From: Ophioceras dolichostomum
Lineage: Eukaryota > Ascomycota > Sordariomycetes > Magnaporthales > Ophioceraceae
Length of the DNA stretch: 49,733 bases
Reading direction: 5' to 3'
Assembly: GCA_003049485.1 (NCBI GenBank)
Contig: PYST01000257.1
Location: 7,281 to 57,013, forward strand
Shown: positions 20,781 through 31,879 of the stretch, one piece after another
How the letters are laid out: every line of letters starts with the position of its first letter
Numbering within the stretch: the first letter of the stretch is position 1
Program-made: the position numbers and the translations under genes
The notes under the pieces: generated by a model
The model's database searches: none
The model's input: the letters and a program-made list of their open reading frames with translations, nothing else
Told to the model about the DNA's origin: nothing

Positions 20781-21311
20781 CCGTGATGGGATTGCGAAAC
20801 GTATGGAATGAGTCTATGTGGCCTGAACTCTTTTCTCAAAGAGTCGTTTGATGAAATGGCCTCTTAGGGGATGGGGAAGGAACTTCATGTTATTATTACA
20901 TCTTTGCTTTTGGTTTTGCAGATACTTGGTTTTTTGGGGGGGAGGGACAACATCGGAGAGGTGAAACGAAGGGGCACGGTCACGGTCGGTGGACTTGCTC
21001 GGTCAGCCGTAGCATCCTCTCGAAGGGGGAAAAGGGGAGAAAGGAAGGAGTAACAGCACTATTGCTGCTGTTTTATTTCGGACGCGCTTGATTGATACCC
21101 TCGCCCTGTCCACGTTAAGGAAAAAGGATCGGGCGTTTTACATATTTATGGAGTATTGTCCTCAGGGACGACTTAGACGACTTTCATGGGAGATGGCCAG
21201 CAAAGGGGCGAAGGCCTTGGTTTTATTTCGTTAAGGTTGCGTAATGAGGCTGTAGCTTTAGAAGAACAGAAGCACAGTCTCCTGGAGTATCGCTTGCAAA
21301 GCCTCTCTAAG
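20781..21311. other. Intergenic 3' flank
   Basis: The 3' flank of the 18984 gene. A T-rich stretch with GTTTTATTTCGG (about 21070) and a G8 run (about 20936-20943) are present. No gene seen. Confidence 0.35.
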
Positions 21312-21900
21312 TGTTACGGTGCGGTATCAATTGGGCGCACCGACCGAAAGGTGCGTAGCCAATTGATAGAGCTCCCAGAGAGATCAAGTCGTTAGACTTG
21401 ATATTCTCGTCCTTTTGGCTCAAGCGGGTGGGAGCTCCTTGTGCTAAGTCGTGGCAACCGACGTTAATCGCAAATAACGCCTTCCCGCGTTAATCGATTT
21501 CGCTCTTCCGCGCTTTTGACGGATACAGATTTATGCCTATAAATCAGGCTTAACGGGAGCCCCGTTAAGCAAGGCGCATGGCCCCGGAAGGCAACGCGCG
21601 ACGGCCGTCGCGACCGTTACGGCAATTAGTTTAATTAGCTACGACTTCACGCCCGGGGTTTAGAGGGCACGACGGAAACTCCCCACGTGTTACAGCGCGC
21701 TGGCCCTAGGCCTTGCGACTGGCACGTTAGAATAGAAGCCCGGAATCGCAAATTAGCTAGCGACGGCACTGTCGAGGGTGACAGCTCTTTTCCGTAGTGC
21801 GGCATTTGTCGTGGCTGGCGGGGAGTGCACACGCCTAAGCACGTGCGCACCTTTGTGCGGCCCCGCTTACAAAGAGGCCTCGCCTGCAGGGCCTCTCTCA
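21312..21900. repeat. Hairpin-rich non-coding element
   Basis: A dense series of inverted repeats. (1) 21325-21368: TATCAATTGG...GCACC pairs with GGTGC...CCAATTGATA. (2) 21383-21402: ATCAAGTC-GTTA-GACTTGAT, enclosed by GAGCTCCCA (21369-21377) and TGGGAGCTC (21429-21437). (3) 21528-21545: GATTTAT-GCCT-ATAAATC. (4) 21548-21570: GCTTAACGGG-AGC-CCCGTTAAGC. (5) 21597-21612: perfect palindrome CGCGACGGCCGTCGCG. (6) 21846-21859: CGCAC-CTTT-GTGCG. (7) 21873-21896: AGAGGCC...GGCCTCT. No ORF spans it. It begins with TGTTACGG (21312), a start seen in some fungal Gypsy-type LTRs, and an AATAAA lies just downstream at 21914. It could be a solo LTR, a structured RNA, or a palindromic transposon terminus. 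I did not find a target-site duplication. Confidence 0.55.
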
Positions 21901-22471
21901 GCTAGATTTTTACAATAAAACTAGTTACCTAACCTAACTTTACCGTATACAATCGCTTCCCCTGCGCGCTTTCCAACACCGGGAGACTATATTGTCAGTT
22001 CCCACTACTCCTGTCAACGTGAACGTGGATACTAACAAAGAGAAGGGGTAAATATTGTACCTCTAAAAGCCCAAGGGACATAAGTTCACTATCAACTGAG
22101 AAGGTCGAGTAGAAGAAATAAGACAGCATCAATACGCTTTGCTATGTTCAGTCTACCTAACTGCAAGTTCCTGTTCACTCCCAAAATGGCCCGTCAGTAA
22201 GGTCTTCGCTATCGCTGTCAACATTGAAGGCCCCGTTTCCAGCAATTTAGAAATTAAAGAAGAGTCCAAAGAAAAGCAAAGAAAAAGAAGCAAACTTTGA
22301 GTGAAACCAAGTATTTGAGCCGGGTGTAGCAAAAGAAAGCGTGTCGTAACATCCTGAGAAGTCGTCGTTGCAGCAAATCCATCAGTATATACCTGGGCAT
22401 ACAGGCACCGGCTGGCTCTCCTCTCCACCATTAGGTACATGTAACCAGCCAGCAGCGGACAAACAAAGTTC
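21901..22471. other. Intergenic region, 3' flank of the acidic-protein gene
   Basis: AT-richer sequence carrying AATAAAACTAGTTACCTAACCTAAC at 21914 onward and an A-rich patch at 22255-22290. The ORF at 22153-22485 on the minus strand has no family resemblance. Nothing else seen. Confidence 0.35.
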
Positions 22472-23217
22472 CTACAGTTCCTCATGCTCGATCACCCGGG
22501 TCCCCTCACCCTCACCAGAAGCAGGAAGATCGGCAGCGACAGCCTCAGCTTTATCCTCAGCCTCGGTCTCAACATGCGGTGGCGCGAGGACCGCGGGCTT
22601 AACGGCAGCAACAGCGGCAGCGGCAGCATCAGCCGGCTCGAAAGCAGACGCCGCACCGTCCTCCGCGGCCTCGGCCTCGACCTCGGCCTCCTCCAGCCCG
22701 ACCGAAGGCGGCTTGGGCGCAGCAGTCTCAGCCGCGACCCGCACGGTCTCCGTCTCCGTTACCGTCTCGAAGACGACCTTGCGTTCCACCGAAGACGAGA
22801 CCAGTGGCCGTGGTGTCTCTGCTTCCGCCACGCTCTCCGTCTCGGTGGCTGTGACCTTGACCGTCTCCGTCACGGTCTCGTACACCCGGATCACACTCTT
22901 CTCCTCAGCCGCAGCCGTAGCAGCCGCAGGGACAGGAGCTGACTTCGCGGCAGCAGCAGGTGTCTCACACGGCTTCTCCTCCTCCTCCTCCTCCTCCTTC
23001 TCAGTCCCCGTCTCACTCTGCTGTGATTCGGCCACCACAGACGCCGACGCCCCGCTGGCCGAGGAAACCCGCTCCACAGCAGCAGAAGCTGACGGCGTCT
23101 CGACAACCTCCACGATCGTCTCCTGCCCGACCTTCCCCACCATAGCAGCAGCAACAACAGGAGTAGCCGCCTTGTTCGCCTTGTTATGTTCCTGCTTCTC
23201 CACCCCCTCCTTCTGCC

Positions 23218-23252
<35 letters not shown>

Positions 23253-26200
23253 AAATAAACCTGCCGCATAATATCCGCCTCCCTCTCCGCATGACTCTGC
23301 TTCATCACGTCAACGTCACCGCCACCACCACCGCCGCCGCCAGAAACACCCCACGTGTGTACCTCGTGCTGCGGCAAGTTCTGCTGCGAGCCGCCTCGCA
23401 CAGCAAGCAGAAGCACCAAGACCCCCAGCGCCGCGATAGCGACGTTCTTGCGGTCGCGTAGCAGCACGCGCGCCGCCTCCAGCAGCAGCTCGGGCAGCGA
23501 AGCGTCCTTATACGTACCTCTACGTCCGTTGCTGCCGTGGTGTTGGTGGCTGTGGCTTTTCTCGCTGCTGCTGGTGCTGCTGTTGTGCTGATGATGGGAC
23601 GACGAGTCAGGTGTATGTGCGTACGCGCCGCCGCCATGCTCGCCATCGTACTGGGCCTGCGTCTGAGCCTGAGCCTGAGCCTGTGCCTGAGCCTGAGCCT
23701 GCGCCTGAGCCTGAGCCAGACCAGCAGCCTCGCGCCGTCGCCGCTCATACACCTGCTCACTAGGCGACACGGGGGTAGGCGGCGCGACGTAGCTGTCCTC
23801 GGTGTGTCTCTGTCCCGTAGTCGACGCGGCTGCGGTACTAGGGGAGAGCGTCGGCATCGGCATCGACGATGCCGACGGCACCTGAATATGCTCGTCGTGG
23901 TGAAGGACAGAGGAGGAGTGGTCGTCGTGCTGCTGCAGCAGGTGCTGGTGCTGCGGGCTCGACCTCGGCGTGTGCCCGTATATCTCGCGGAGACGCTCCT
24001 GGTCGCGTCGACGGCGGTCCGCGTCCAGCTGCTCCACCATCATCGATGCCTCCCGGGCTCGCGGCCGTATCGGCGAGGCGTGGATCTGGGGAGGGGGGAG
24101 AAGCGGCGAAGAGGGAGAGGGGTGGACTTCGGGCTGGACGGAAAAGGAGCGCTCATCTCTGAGCATTCCTAGTTCCTCGTCCTCGTCCTCGTCCTCCTCG
24201 ATGTGGTCTTCCACCTCCACGCTTTGGTGCACTGTCTGATGGTGGTGGTGTTGATGATCGAGATGGTCGTGCTCATCCTCATCCAGAAGCTCCGTCTCCT
24301 CCTCTTCTTCCTCATCGCGCACATCCAGATTCTCCTCAACCAGGTCCTCCTGGTCGTCGTCCTCGAGATGGTGATGCTGCTGCTGATGTTGCTGCTGCTG
24401 AGCCTCGAACTCGCGTCGATGCTGCTCCTCCAAATGCCAAGCAGCCAGCCTCTCCAGCTCGTCCTGCAGCGCCGACTCGACGATGGGCTCGACCTCGACG
24501 TCGACGCGCTCCATCTCCTTCCAGCACGCGCCCCACGCGCCGGCCCGCATGAGCCCGTTGCTAGCGTACACCTTCACGCGGAACACCCTGCCCTCCCCGA
24601 GCGCCTCGTACTTAATCTCGCCCCTGCACGTGCCGCACCAGTGCCGCTTCTTCTTCTTCTCCTTTCCTCTCTGTCGTCCGCTCCTCCGTCTGGTATCGGC
24701 GAACGCATCGTCATCGTCGTAATCATCATCATGGCTGTCTTCGTCACTCTCATCGTCCTCGTCCTCCTCCTCCTCCCCGAAGTGCATGTTCGACGGTCCT
24801 AGATAATGTCCGCACTCCAGGATGCGAGCGCGGCGCTTCAGCGGCAGCTCCAGCGCCTCAAGGAGTCGCTCCTCGAGGACCTCATAGTCGGCCTGCGGAT
24901 GCGGAAGCAGCACGCCCCGCTCCAGCACCAGGTCGCCCATGCGGTCCTGCAGCAGCCGCCAGCTGTCGCGGAGGCCCTTCAGGTTCTCGCTGGCCTGGAA
25001 GCCGCCGCCGGAGGACGACCCGTTCACACCTTTAGCCCCGTGGTCGAGGGCGCCGCTGCCGTCCAGCACGTCGCTCCACGCCCACCTGAGCGGCAGCAGC
25101 GTCGCGTGCAGCAGGACCAGCGGGGGCTCCTCCTTCTTGATCCTGAAGCGGGGAGGGGTCGATCGGCCTTTCGGCGAGTACTGCTCCCGCGTCGACAGGC
25201 TGGGGCTCCCGAGCCTGGAGACGGTCGGTAGGGCGGCGGCCCGCTTGGTGGTGGTGCTGGACCGCGGTGTCGAAAACACCGCGGAGGGTACCGGGGACGA
25301 CATGTGCATGGTTCGCACGGCCGGGGAGGTGTGGTAGGGTCTGCGGGGCGTCTCTCGGGCCTTGGGCACGAAGATGTCGGACTCGTCGTCGTCATACGCC
25401 GACAGCTCTGAGATCCCCGAGATCCGAACAGACTGCCGGTGGTATTTGACCGACCGGCCGTCGCAGTCGTCGGTCATGGCCATGGACGCCGGCTTCTCAT
25501 CAAGCTTGAGGGCGGCCGGGGTGCTTGACTCCTCGTTGGCCCCTCCGTCGTACGATCCTCCTAGCGAGCTCCGCGGGCTGTGGTCACTGAAGACGTCGTC
25601 GTCGTCCGCCTCCTCGTGGTGAGAACTGCTGTCACCCCCGGCCTCGCCTTCGGACCCTGTGTGGGCGCTGTGGGCGAGATCGCGGGAACCAGAGGACCCC
25701 CGGCGGCTTTCGTGATCAGATTCGTCTCCGTACGCTGACCGCTCAGCTGCTGCGTGCACGTCCTGTTCTTGTGCGTCTGTGGTTGTGCTCAGGAGAGACT
25801 GGTCGCCGTGATCCTCTTCTCCGTGATCCTCTTCTCCGTCTTCTTCTTCTGCTTCTTTTTCGTGGCCATCACCTCCCTGGGTGCTTTCGGAGTCTCTTTT
25901 GCTGGCTCGCTTCTCGATCTTTGCTACTACTGCCCGGGCAGCCGCTTGGATCAGAGCTTCTGTCCGCAGTGACGTGCGTCTGTCGGAGCCGAGAGACTCT
26001 CTCGCCGCAGCAGTGTCCTTGCCGTCAGCTTCATCGGTAAGGCCTGGCCGTGGCGAATTCTCCCCGTCACCACTAGCGAAGCTGCGGTCTGGCTCGTCGG
26101 CCTCTTCTGTCTCTACATGGTGTTGCTCATCAGAGACCTCGTCCACGCTATGGGAGCCGTCGCTCATAAAAGAGGTCTCGGTCGGTTCTTCATCCAGCCC

Positions 26201-26605
26201 GGGGCTGGCAGATGAGGTGATGGGCTCTTCGTTCGCACCCGCCGCGGCCTCGTAGCCGTCGCCGTCTTCAGACGGTGCGTCTTCGACAGTGGGTTGTCTA
26301 TCGTGTTTCTCCGTCGGGGTCGTAGCTACTGGAGCCTCACTCTCGGCACTAGCAGTGATAGATGGTGCAGCTATGTCCTCGATAGGCTCATCATTCGTCT
26401 TCTTGTGAGCCTCGTCAGCGGCTGTTTCGTCCGTCTCCTTCAGTTTGCTGTCTTGGCTGTCTTTGCCATCGATGCTGATCTCGACAGGTTCAGAAGCCTC
26501 CTCTCCCACAACGATCTGGCCGGTGGTCTCTTCGTCCATGGGCGCACTTAAACAAGACGGATCGACATGGATCTGAAAGTCGAGGTCTGCGGATCTTCGT
26601 GGCAT
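22472..26605 (-). CDS. Large acidic, repeat-rich single-pass membrane protein with conserved fungal core
   Basis: 1,377 aa from MPRRSADLDFQIHVDPSCL (26605); an upstream in-frame ATG at 26653 would add 16 residues. Residues 1-480 are acidic and Ser/Thr/Glu-rich. A conserved core (about 490-710) begins LVLLHATLLPLRWAWSDVL and contains DSWRLLQDRMGDLV, RARILECGHYLGPSN and HWCGTCRGEIKY. The Cys/His spacing (C-x-H ... C-x2-C) could bind a metal. It ends with YASNGLMRAGAWGACWKEME. Then come poly-Glu/Asp, His/Gln runs and an Ala-Gln dipeptide repeat (DNA 23655-23720). One hydrophobic helix, NVAIAALGVLVLLLAVRGG, lies near residue 1,055. A tail of about 310 aa with poly-Gln follows. No signal peptide. 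The topology suggests a long cytosolic or nuclear N-terminus anchored in an internal membrane. I recall the core from other Pezizomycotina proteins but can name no function. Confidence 0.8.
23215..23250. repeat. CTG/CAG trinucleotide run (poly-Gln coding)
   Basis: An uninterrupted run of about 10 CTG units on the + strand encodes the poly-Gln stretch in the cytosolic or lumenal tail of the acidic membrane protein. It is likely length-polymorphic. Confidence 0.8.
23655..23720. repeat. GCCTGA tandem hexamer run (Gln-Ala dipeptides)
   Basis: About ten copies of GCCTGA and close variants (GCCTGC, GTCTGA, GCCTGT). On the coding (minus) strand they give an alternating Ala-Gln tract in the acidic protein, upstream of the membrane helix. 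Confidence 0.75.
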
Positions 26606-27839
26606 GGATATCCAGGCAGAAATGAGCCAGTCTGGCTCGGTAAGCGGGAGCAAGTGTTTATAAGTGACAGGCGGGAGGCGACAGGAACGGAAGGGTACTC
26701 CGGCAACAGCCTAGCCAGAGCGATTAGGGTTGTGTGTTGTTACTCAAAGTCGGGATTTGCCAGCGATCTGGATTCGTTCGTTGCGTGTATCAATAAATTG
26801 TTTTGGTTGATACCGCTTCGTGACTGGTTTTGGCCTCGTGGTCCAATGGTCATCTGGCAGCTGCCGCTGGTGTTTATTTTGGTTGCTGGGGCAATCGCTG
26901 GTCTGTGGCTTGACAGGAAGGAGGATGGTGGGGTGCCACGCAGCCGGGATGTGGAGCCGCCCTTCTCAGCTGGGTGCCACCTTCGTCGACGGCATCCTCC
27001 GACAATGTCTCATTTCCACCTCGAAGAACGTCGTGAATATGAAATCGTGTGAAGATAAGTCGATAGAAAGTTCAAGTTTCCTTATGCTCAATTATCGCAC
27101 CTCCGACCGGAACTCCTCAAATCGAAGGCGAGCGAACATGTCCACCCGGTTTCCATCTGTCGCGACGGGCGCCGCCCCGGAACTCCGTGGCTGACGATTG
27201 GCTTCAGGGGATGCGTGTGACGTCATTCACCGTCCAAGCTCTCTCCAATCGACTAAGAGATCTCGAAGAAGCCTTGAAACTGCACCGGCCCATGGCCGGT
27301 CTGTTGAATCTGGGAAGTCCCACTTTCTCACCTCTCCAATTCTTCAGTTTCCATTCTTTTTTCTTATCAGTGACAACGTCATCGCACCGACGCGGTAGTA
27401 GGCTTAACCATAACGGCCTTCGTGCAGCAGCTAGCATCGTTCTCTAGCTGGAAGATTCATGGCCATGGCCAGCCAGAGCAAGCATGGCTCTTGTTTGGCT
27501 TGATGCCGAGTAATACAGCTTCCTTGCTTGACAACCTGCTAGGCCGCCCCCCATGCAGCTACGAAGGCCGCCTGGGGAACGCGCCTTCCTAGCTTGACAT
27601 CGCGCCTCAGCAGCGGTGACTTCCGTCACATAGTGTTGTTCCCCATTTACGTGATAGAACTTTACATTAATACAGGGCCGGGCGCCCACTACTACCCTTG
27701 GTTCGTCGAGTCCTGTCAGACCTTTTGTAGACCGGAGTTCCTGTCCCTGTCGATCTTACTTGTGAGCTCTTTACCACAAACGCCCTCTCCCAAAGGCTTC
27801 ACCGTCAGATCAACGAGCCAAGCAACAGGCGCTTTCAGA
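26606..27839. promoter_or_regulatory. Divergent intergenic region (acidic protein / amylase)
   Basis: About 1.2 kb between divergent starts. An ORF at 26567-27052 includes a hydrophobic stretch but overlaps the neighbouring gene's 5' end and shows no family resemblance. A TGACGTCA cAMP-response-type octamer (27219-27226, GTGTGACGTCATTC) is a plausible bZIP/ATF site. No other gene seen. Confidence 0.4.
27219..27226. promoter_or_regulatory. CRE-like TGACGTCA site
   Basis: A perfect 8-bp palindrome TGACGTCA, the consensus for ATF/CREB-type bZIP factors, lies about 610 bp before the amylase start and about 610 bp before the acidic-protein start. Function is inferred from the motif only. Confidence 0.35.
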
Positions 27840-30241
27840 ATGGCCTCCCAGGACAATGCTGGCTCTCAAGAGCCGACGCCGGAGAACATGACCATGATGC
27901 AAGGCTTCGAGTGGTATATCCCAGCTGACCAGAAGCACTGGGTGCGGCTGGAGAAGCACATCCCGCAGCTGAAGGCTTGGGGCATCGACAACATGTGGAT
28001 CCCACCTGGGTTAGTTCGTAACTGTTCCTCCATACAATTTGGATGCCGGAGATTCCAATCTCCTCTTGAACTAACCATGGTCACCGACGGGATAGATGCA
28101 AGGGCTCATCCAATCAAGGAAACGGCTACGATATATATGACTTGTGAGTCGTCTCAGACCCCTAAAACCCGAGTTCTGACTTACGGTCCAGTGAGCTTAC
28201 TAGCAGCCGTCCTTGATCGCAAATAACAGGTACGACTTGGGCGAGTTCGACCAGAAGGGCTCGGTCGCAACGAAATGGGGCACCAAGGACGAGCTTCTGA
28301 AGCTCTGCTCGACAGCCAAGTCCCACGGCGTCGGCATCTACTGGGACGCCGTGCTGAACCACAAGCTCGCCGCCGACCACATGGAGAAGTGTCCTGCCCG
28401 GGAGGTAGATGAGAACGACCGGAACAAGTTCACCAGCGATACCTACGAGATCCAGGCCGTACGTTAAACTTCCCCCTTGATCTCCTCCTTGTCATCATCA
28501 CCTCTCCCATTCATGTTTAGGGGCATAGACACTTTCCCTTCCCTTCCTCCCCAAGTTCCAGTCAAACCACATAACACCCAACATTTTGTAGCCGGCGTGA
28601 GGTTGGTTCTGATGCTGACCTCCCCTCTCTACCTATTTCACGTTGTCAAGTGGGTGGGCTTCGACTTCCCCGGCCGAGGCGACAAGTACAGCAAGCAGCG
28701 CTACCACTGGTACCACTTCAGTGGGGTGGACTACAATGCAGAGAACGGAAAGAAATGCATCTACAAGATCATGGGCGACCAGAGCCAGGGGTGGGCCGAG
28801 GCAGGCGATGTCGACGGCGAAAAGGGGAACTAGTGAGCCCGAGCCTCTGCCCTTCCCTCTTCTCTCGTTCCCCTCACCCCTCATTTATGCCTATCCCATT
28901 TATCCAACAAACATTTCCTCCGCTACGCAAGGAACACCTACCCTCGTACGCACCCACCAACCTAGGTACTAATCTCTCGCACCCGTCGTTATCCAGCGAT
29001 TTCCTAATGGGCTGCGACCTCGACTACGCCCACCCGGAAGTATCCTCCGACGTGCTCGCCTGGGGCAAGTGGCTCGCCGACACGGTGCCCCTCGCGGGCG
29101 TCCGCTTCGACGCCATCAAGCACTACAGTGCCGACTTCCTCCACGAGTTCATCTCGCAGATGGATGAGGGGTACGGTAAAGGTTGGTTCTTCGTGGGCGA
29201 GTTCTGGAAGGACAGTCTTGACGACATGACGCGGTACCTGGACCGGATGGACCGGAAGCTGTCCCTGTTCGACGCCCCGCTGGTGTACAACCTCAGCGAG
29301 ATCTCCCAGGGCGACGGCGCCGACCTGAGGAAGGTGTTCGACGATACGCTGGTGAGGCGCGAGCCGGTCAATGCTGTGGTGCGTGAGCTCGAACTACCTT
29401 ACCTACCTGCTTTCTTCTTCCCTCCTCCTCCTCTTCCCCTTCCTTCCTTCCCTTCTCCTCTCCAGCCAGCCCGACCGCTCCCATATGGCGAAATTAACTA
29501 ACACTATCACACGGTCGTCTTTCCCGCCACCAGACCCTCGTCATGAACCACGACACCCAACCAGGTCAAGCCCTCCCAGCCCCCATCTCAGACTGGTTCA
29601 AGCCCCTCGCATACGCCCTCATCCTCCTCCGCGAGTCCGGCTACCCCTGCGTCTGGTACGGCGACCTCTACGGCACCAAAAACGCCGACTCTCCCTCCGC
29701 ACCCGTCGGCGGCGGCGGTTCGGGGTCGCCAGTCATCCCAAAACTCATGCGCGCCCGCAAGCTGTACGCCTACGGCAGGCAGGACGACTACTTCTCCGAC
29801 GGCGGCCCCAACGCGGTCGGCTGGGTGCGGCTGGGCACGTGGGACCGCCGCTACGGGTGCGCGGTGCTAATGAGCAACGCGGGGCCCGCAACGAGGCGGA
29901 TGTTCGTGGGCGAGATGCACGCGGGAGAGGTGTGGATTGATGTGCTGGGGTGGAGCGACCGCGAGGTCATGATCGGGGAGGATGGGTTTGGGGAGTTCGT
30001 TTGCGGGCAGTGCAGTGTGAGCGTGTTTGTGGTGAGGGAGGCGGAGGGGAGGGAGGGGTTTGGTGAGACGTTGTGAGTTTTTCTTTTTTTTCCTCGTATC
30101 TTTTTCCCCGCCCTTTTTGGAAACCACCGACCCAAGTGTCTTTACCCTCCCTGCCTATTTAGGAGGTTTGTGGTGACCGGATGCTAACTCTGACCTTTTT
30201 CTTCTTTTGCTTTTAGTGACACCAACATCTACGAGGAGTAA
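27840..30241 (+). CDS. Intracellular alpha-amylase, GH13 family (AmyD-like)
   Basis: Seven exons: 27840-28009, 28096-28143, 28230-28458, 28651-28832, 28997-29378, 29534-30072 and 30217-30241. Donors include GTTAGT, GTGAGT and GTACGT, and all phases match. 524 aa. It hydrolyses internal alpha-1,4 bonds of starch or glycogen. No signal peptide: the start MASQDNAGSQEPTPENMTMM runs directly into the barrel (QGFEWYIPADQKHW). Catalytic landmarks: region I DAVLNHK; region II GVRFDAIKH with the nucleophile Asp; region III VGEFW with the acid/base Glu; region IV VMNHD with the third Asp. GCKGSSNQGNGYDIYDL and GNYDFLMGCDLDYAHPEV arise exactly across splice junctions. The C-terminus is the beta-sheet domain C. 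By family knowledge this fungal intracellular GH13_5 group resembles bacterial liquefying amylases. Introns 3-6 are long (144-192 bp) and pyrimidine-rich. Confidence 0.92.
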
Positions 30242-31879
30242 TGGCGCGTAGAATGATATGGTCCCCCTCAACTTTATCCTCCAAGGCGTGACGGGTGAGG
30301 CATCCGGGACGTCGAGGTTAGTCTCCCTAACCAGAGCTGGGTTTGTCATATGGTAGATCTTCCAGAATAGATAGTCCCGGCGCTTTAGGATCCTGACACT
30401 TTGTCCATGTTAATCCCATCGCCTATCGTGCTCATTTTTTCCCCAGTGCGGTACTTCTACGTATCCCCTTCAATCTATCGACTGATGGCGACGACCGCAT
30501 TTTATATAGGAGCCGCCCGAAGGGTTCTCAAACAGCACACTCGGACACCACCCGACACCGACTCCATAACCTATCCCACTGATGATAGCCCGCTCGTCTA
30601 CCGTTCGTCCTTTCGTCCAATGGCCCGTTGACGTCGGCCGGCCGGCTGTCTTCCTAAGCTCCTCACACAACGGCCCAAGTGTGACAACAGCGGCGACCTA
30701 GTCATCCATTGTCCCGGCTCGGTTCGGTTACAGATGACGGACCGCGTGCTACGGCACTCGGCAACGTCTCAACTAACATTCGGTGAACGGAGACACATCA
30801 AGGGATGTTACGGTCCGTTAATGACTCACGCCAGAGAAGGACAAATGAAAGGACAAGAGACGCCATCAAGCAGGTTCGAGATATGAACAACGTGATTGAT
30901 GGGCTGCAGTCTTGCGTGGTGGATGTTCTTGGAGCCTCACGTGATGAATGATGGAACAACTCGGGTTCGACAAATGGTGTCGAAGTCGACTGACCTGCTG
31001 ACTGCTGGGCAACCCATATTACATCCAGGACGGAGCAATAACAAGCCCGAGTCACAGCCCACACCACACAAGCGTGCGTCCGATGGCTTACGATGAGATT
31101 TCTGCCGTTACAATACGGTCACAAGATGCGAAGGGGACTTGGTTCTTTTGCTATTCCTTTGTTGTCATTTCGGGGAGAGGCGTACTGAGCCATCATCTAA
31201 AACTACCTAGATACTTCCCTCATGCTACCTGTAAGCATCATCCTCACTGCCCGCTGCTCGATTACGATGAGATCCCAGGCCATCCAAAGACAGGCCCGGT
31301 CAGGTTTGAGATAAGAGAATTTGAAAAAAAAGAAATGAGAACAAAAAAAGAAAGCAGAGATCCAACCGATATACTCTCTTTCCGGCTCGTGGTGATGATG
31401 GGGTGAGTTGAGAGCGATGAGGTTCTCCTTCCGGCCACCATACCGTTCCATACATGAGGGGATGAAATGAGACAAAAAGACAGGAGCGCGCGATCATCAT
31501 ATCGTCAAGACGAAATGGGGAGAAATGGCTTGAGAAAAAGGTGTTGCTGGATTGAACCAGATGGCAAAGATGGATACCATGTACTGAGTGATGTCGCCAC
31601 GGATCAAAATAAAAGCTGAACAAGTCTTTCCATGAATGGCCTATCTCTTTCATCTCTCTCAAAATAAAGAAAGACCTTTCCCAACAGACGCCGACTACAC
31701 GAGAGAAGAAAAATGAAATGTGACAGGAGAGTTATGGGAGACAAGAAAAATAATCGTTATAATTCGTTATGCACAACGAAGCGAAAAGAGGGGGGAAAAA
31801 TGAATGTGAAACTATCTAGTGCGCCGTGAGGCAAATTGATTGTGAAGGAAGGTAAAGATAGAATAGAGAGTAGAGTAGG
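30242..31879. other. Intergenic region, convergent 3' flanks
   Basis: About 1.6 kb between the amylase (+) and bZIP (-) stops. CGGCCGGCCGGC near 30634 is a short GC palindrome. The part next to the bZIP gene (31320-31860) is A-rich on the + strand, which fits a long 3' UTR. Short ORFs here show no family resemblance. Confidence 0.4.

Noticed and set aside
21404..21500. U2 snRNA gene
   Set aside because: Only the first 20 or so bases resemble U2; the branch-site pairing segment, the Sm site and the 3' stem are absent.
21914..21940. Telomere-like CCTAACCTAAC sequence
   Set aside because: Only two units and the wrong repeat for filamentous fungi (CCCTAA); internal position.
22368..23258. 296-codon Ala/Ser/Thr-rich ORF on the + strand
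   Set aside because: Exact antisense of the Glu/Ala-rich tail of the acidic membrane protein; no domain character.
26567..27052. Small protein with a hydrophobic stretch (LPLVFILVAGAIAGLWL)
   Set aside because: It overlaps the start of the acidic-protein gene on the opposite strand, has a poor start context and no family resemblance.
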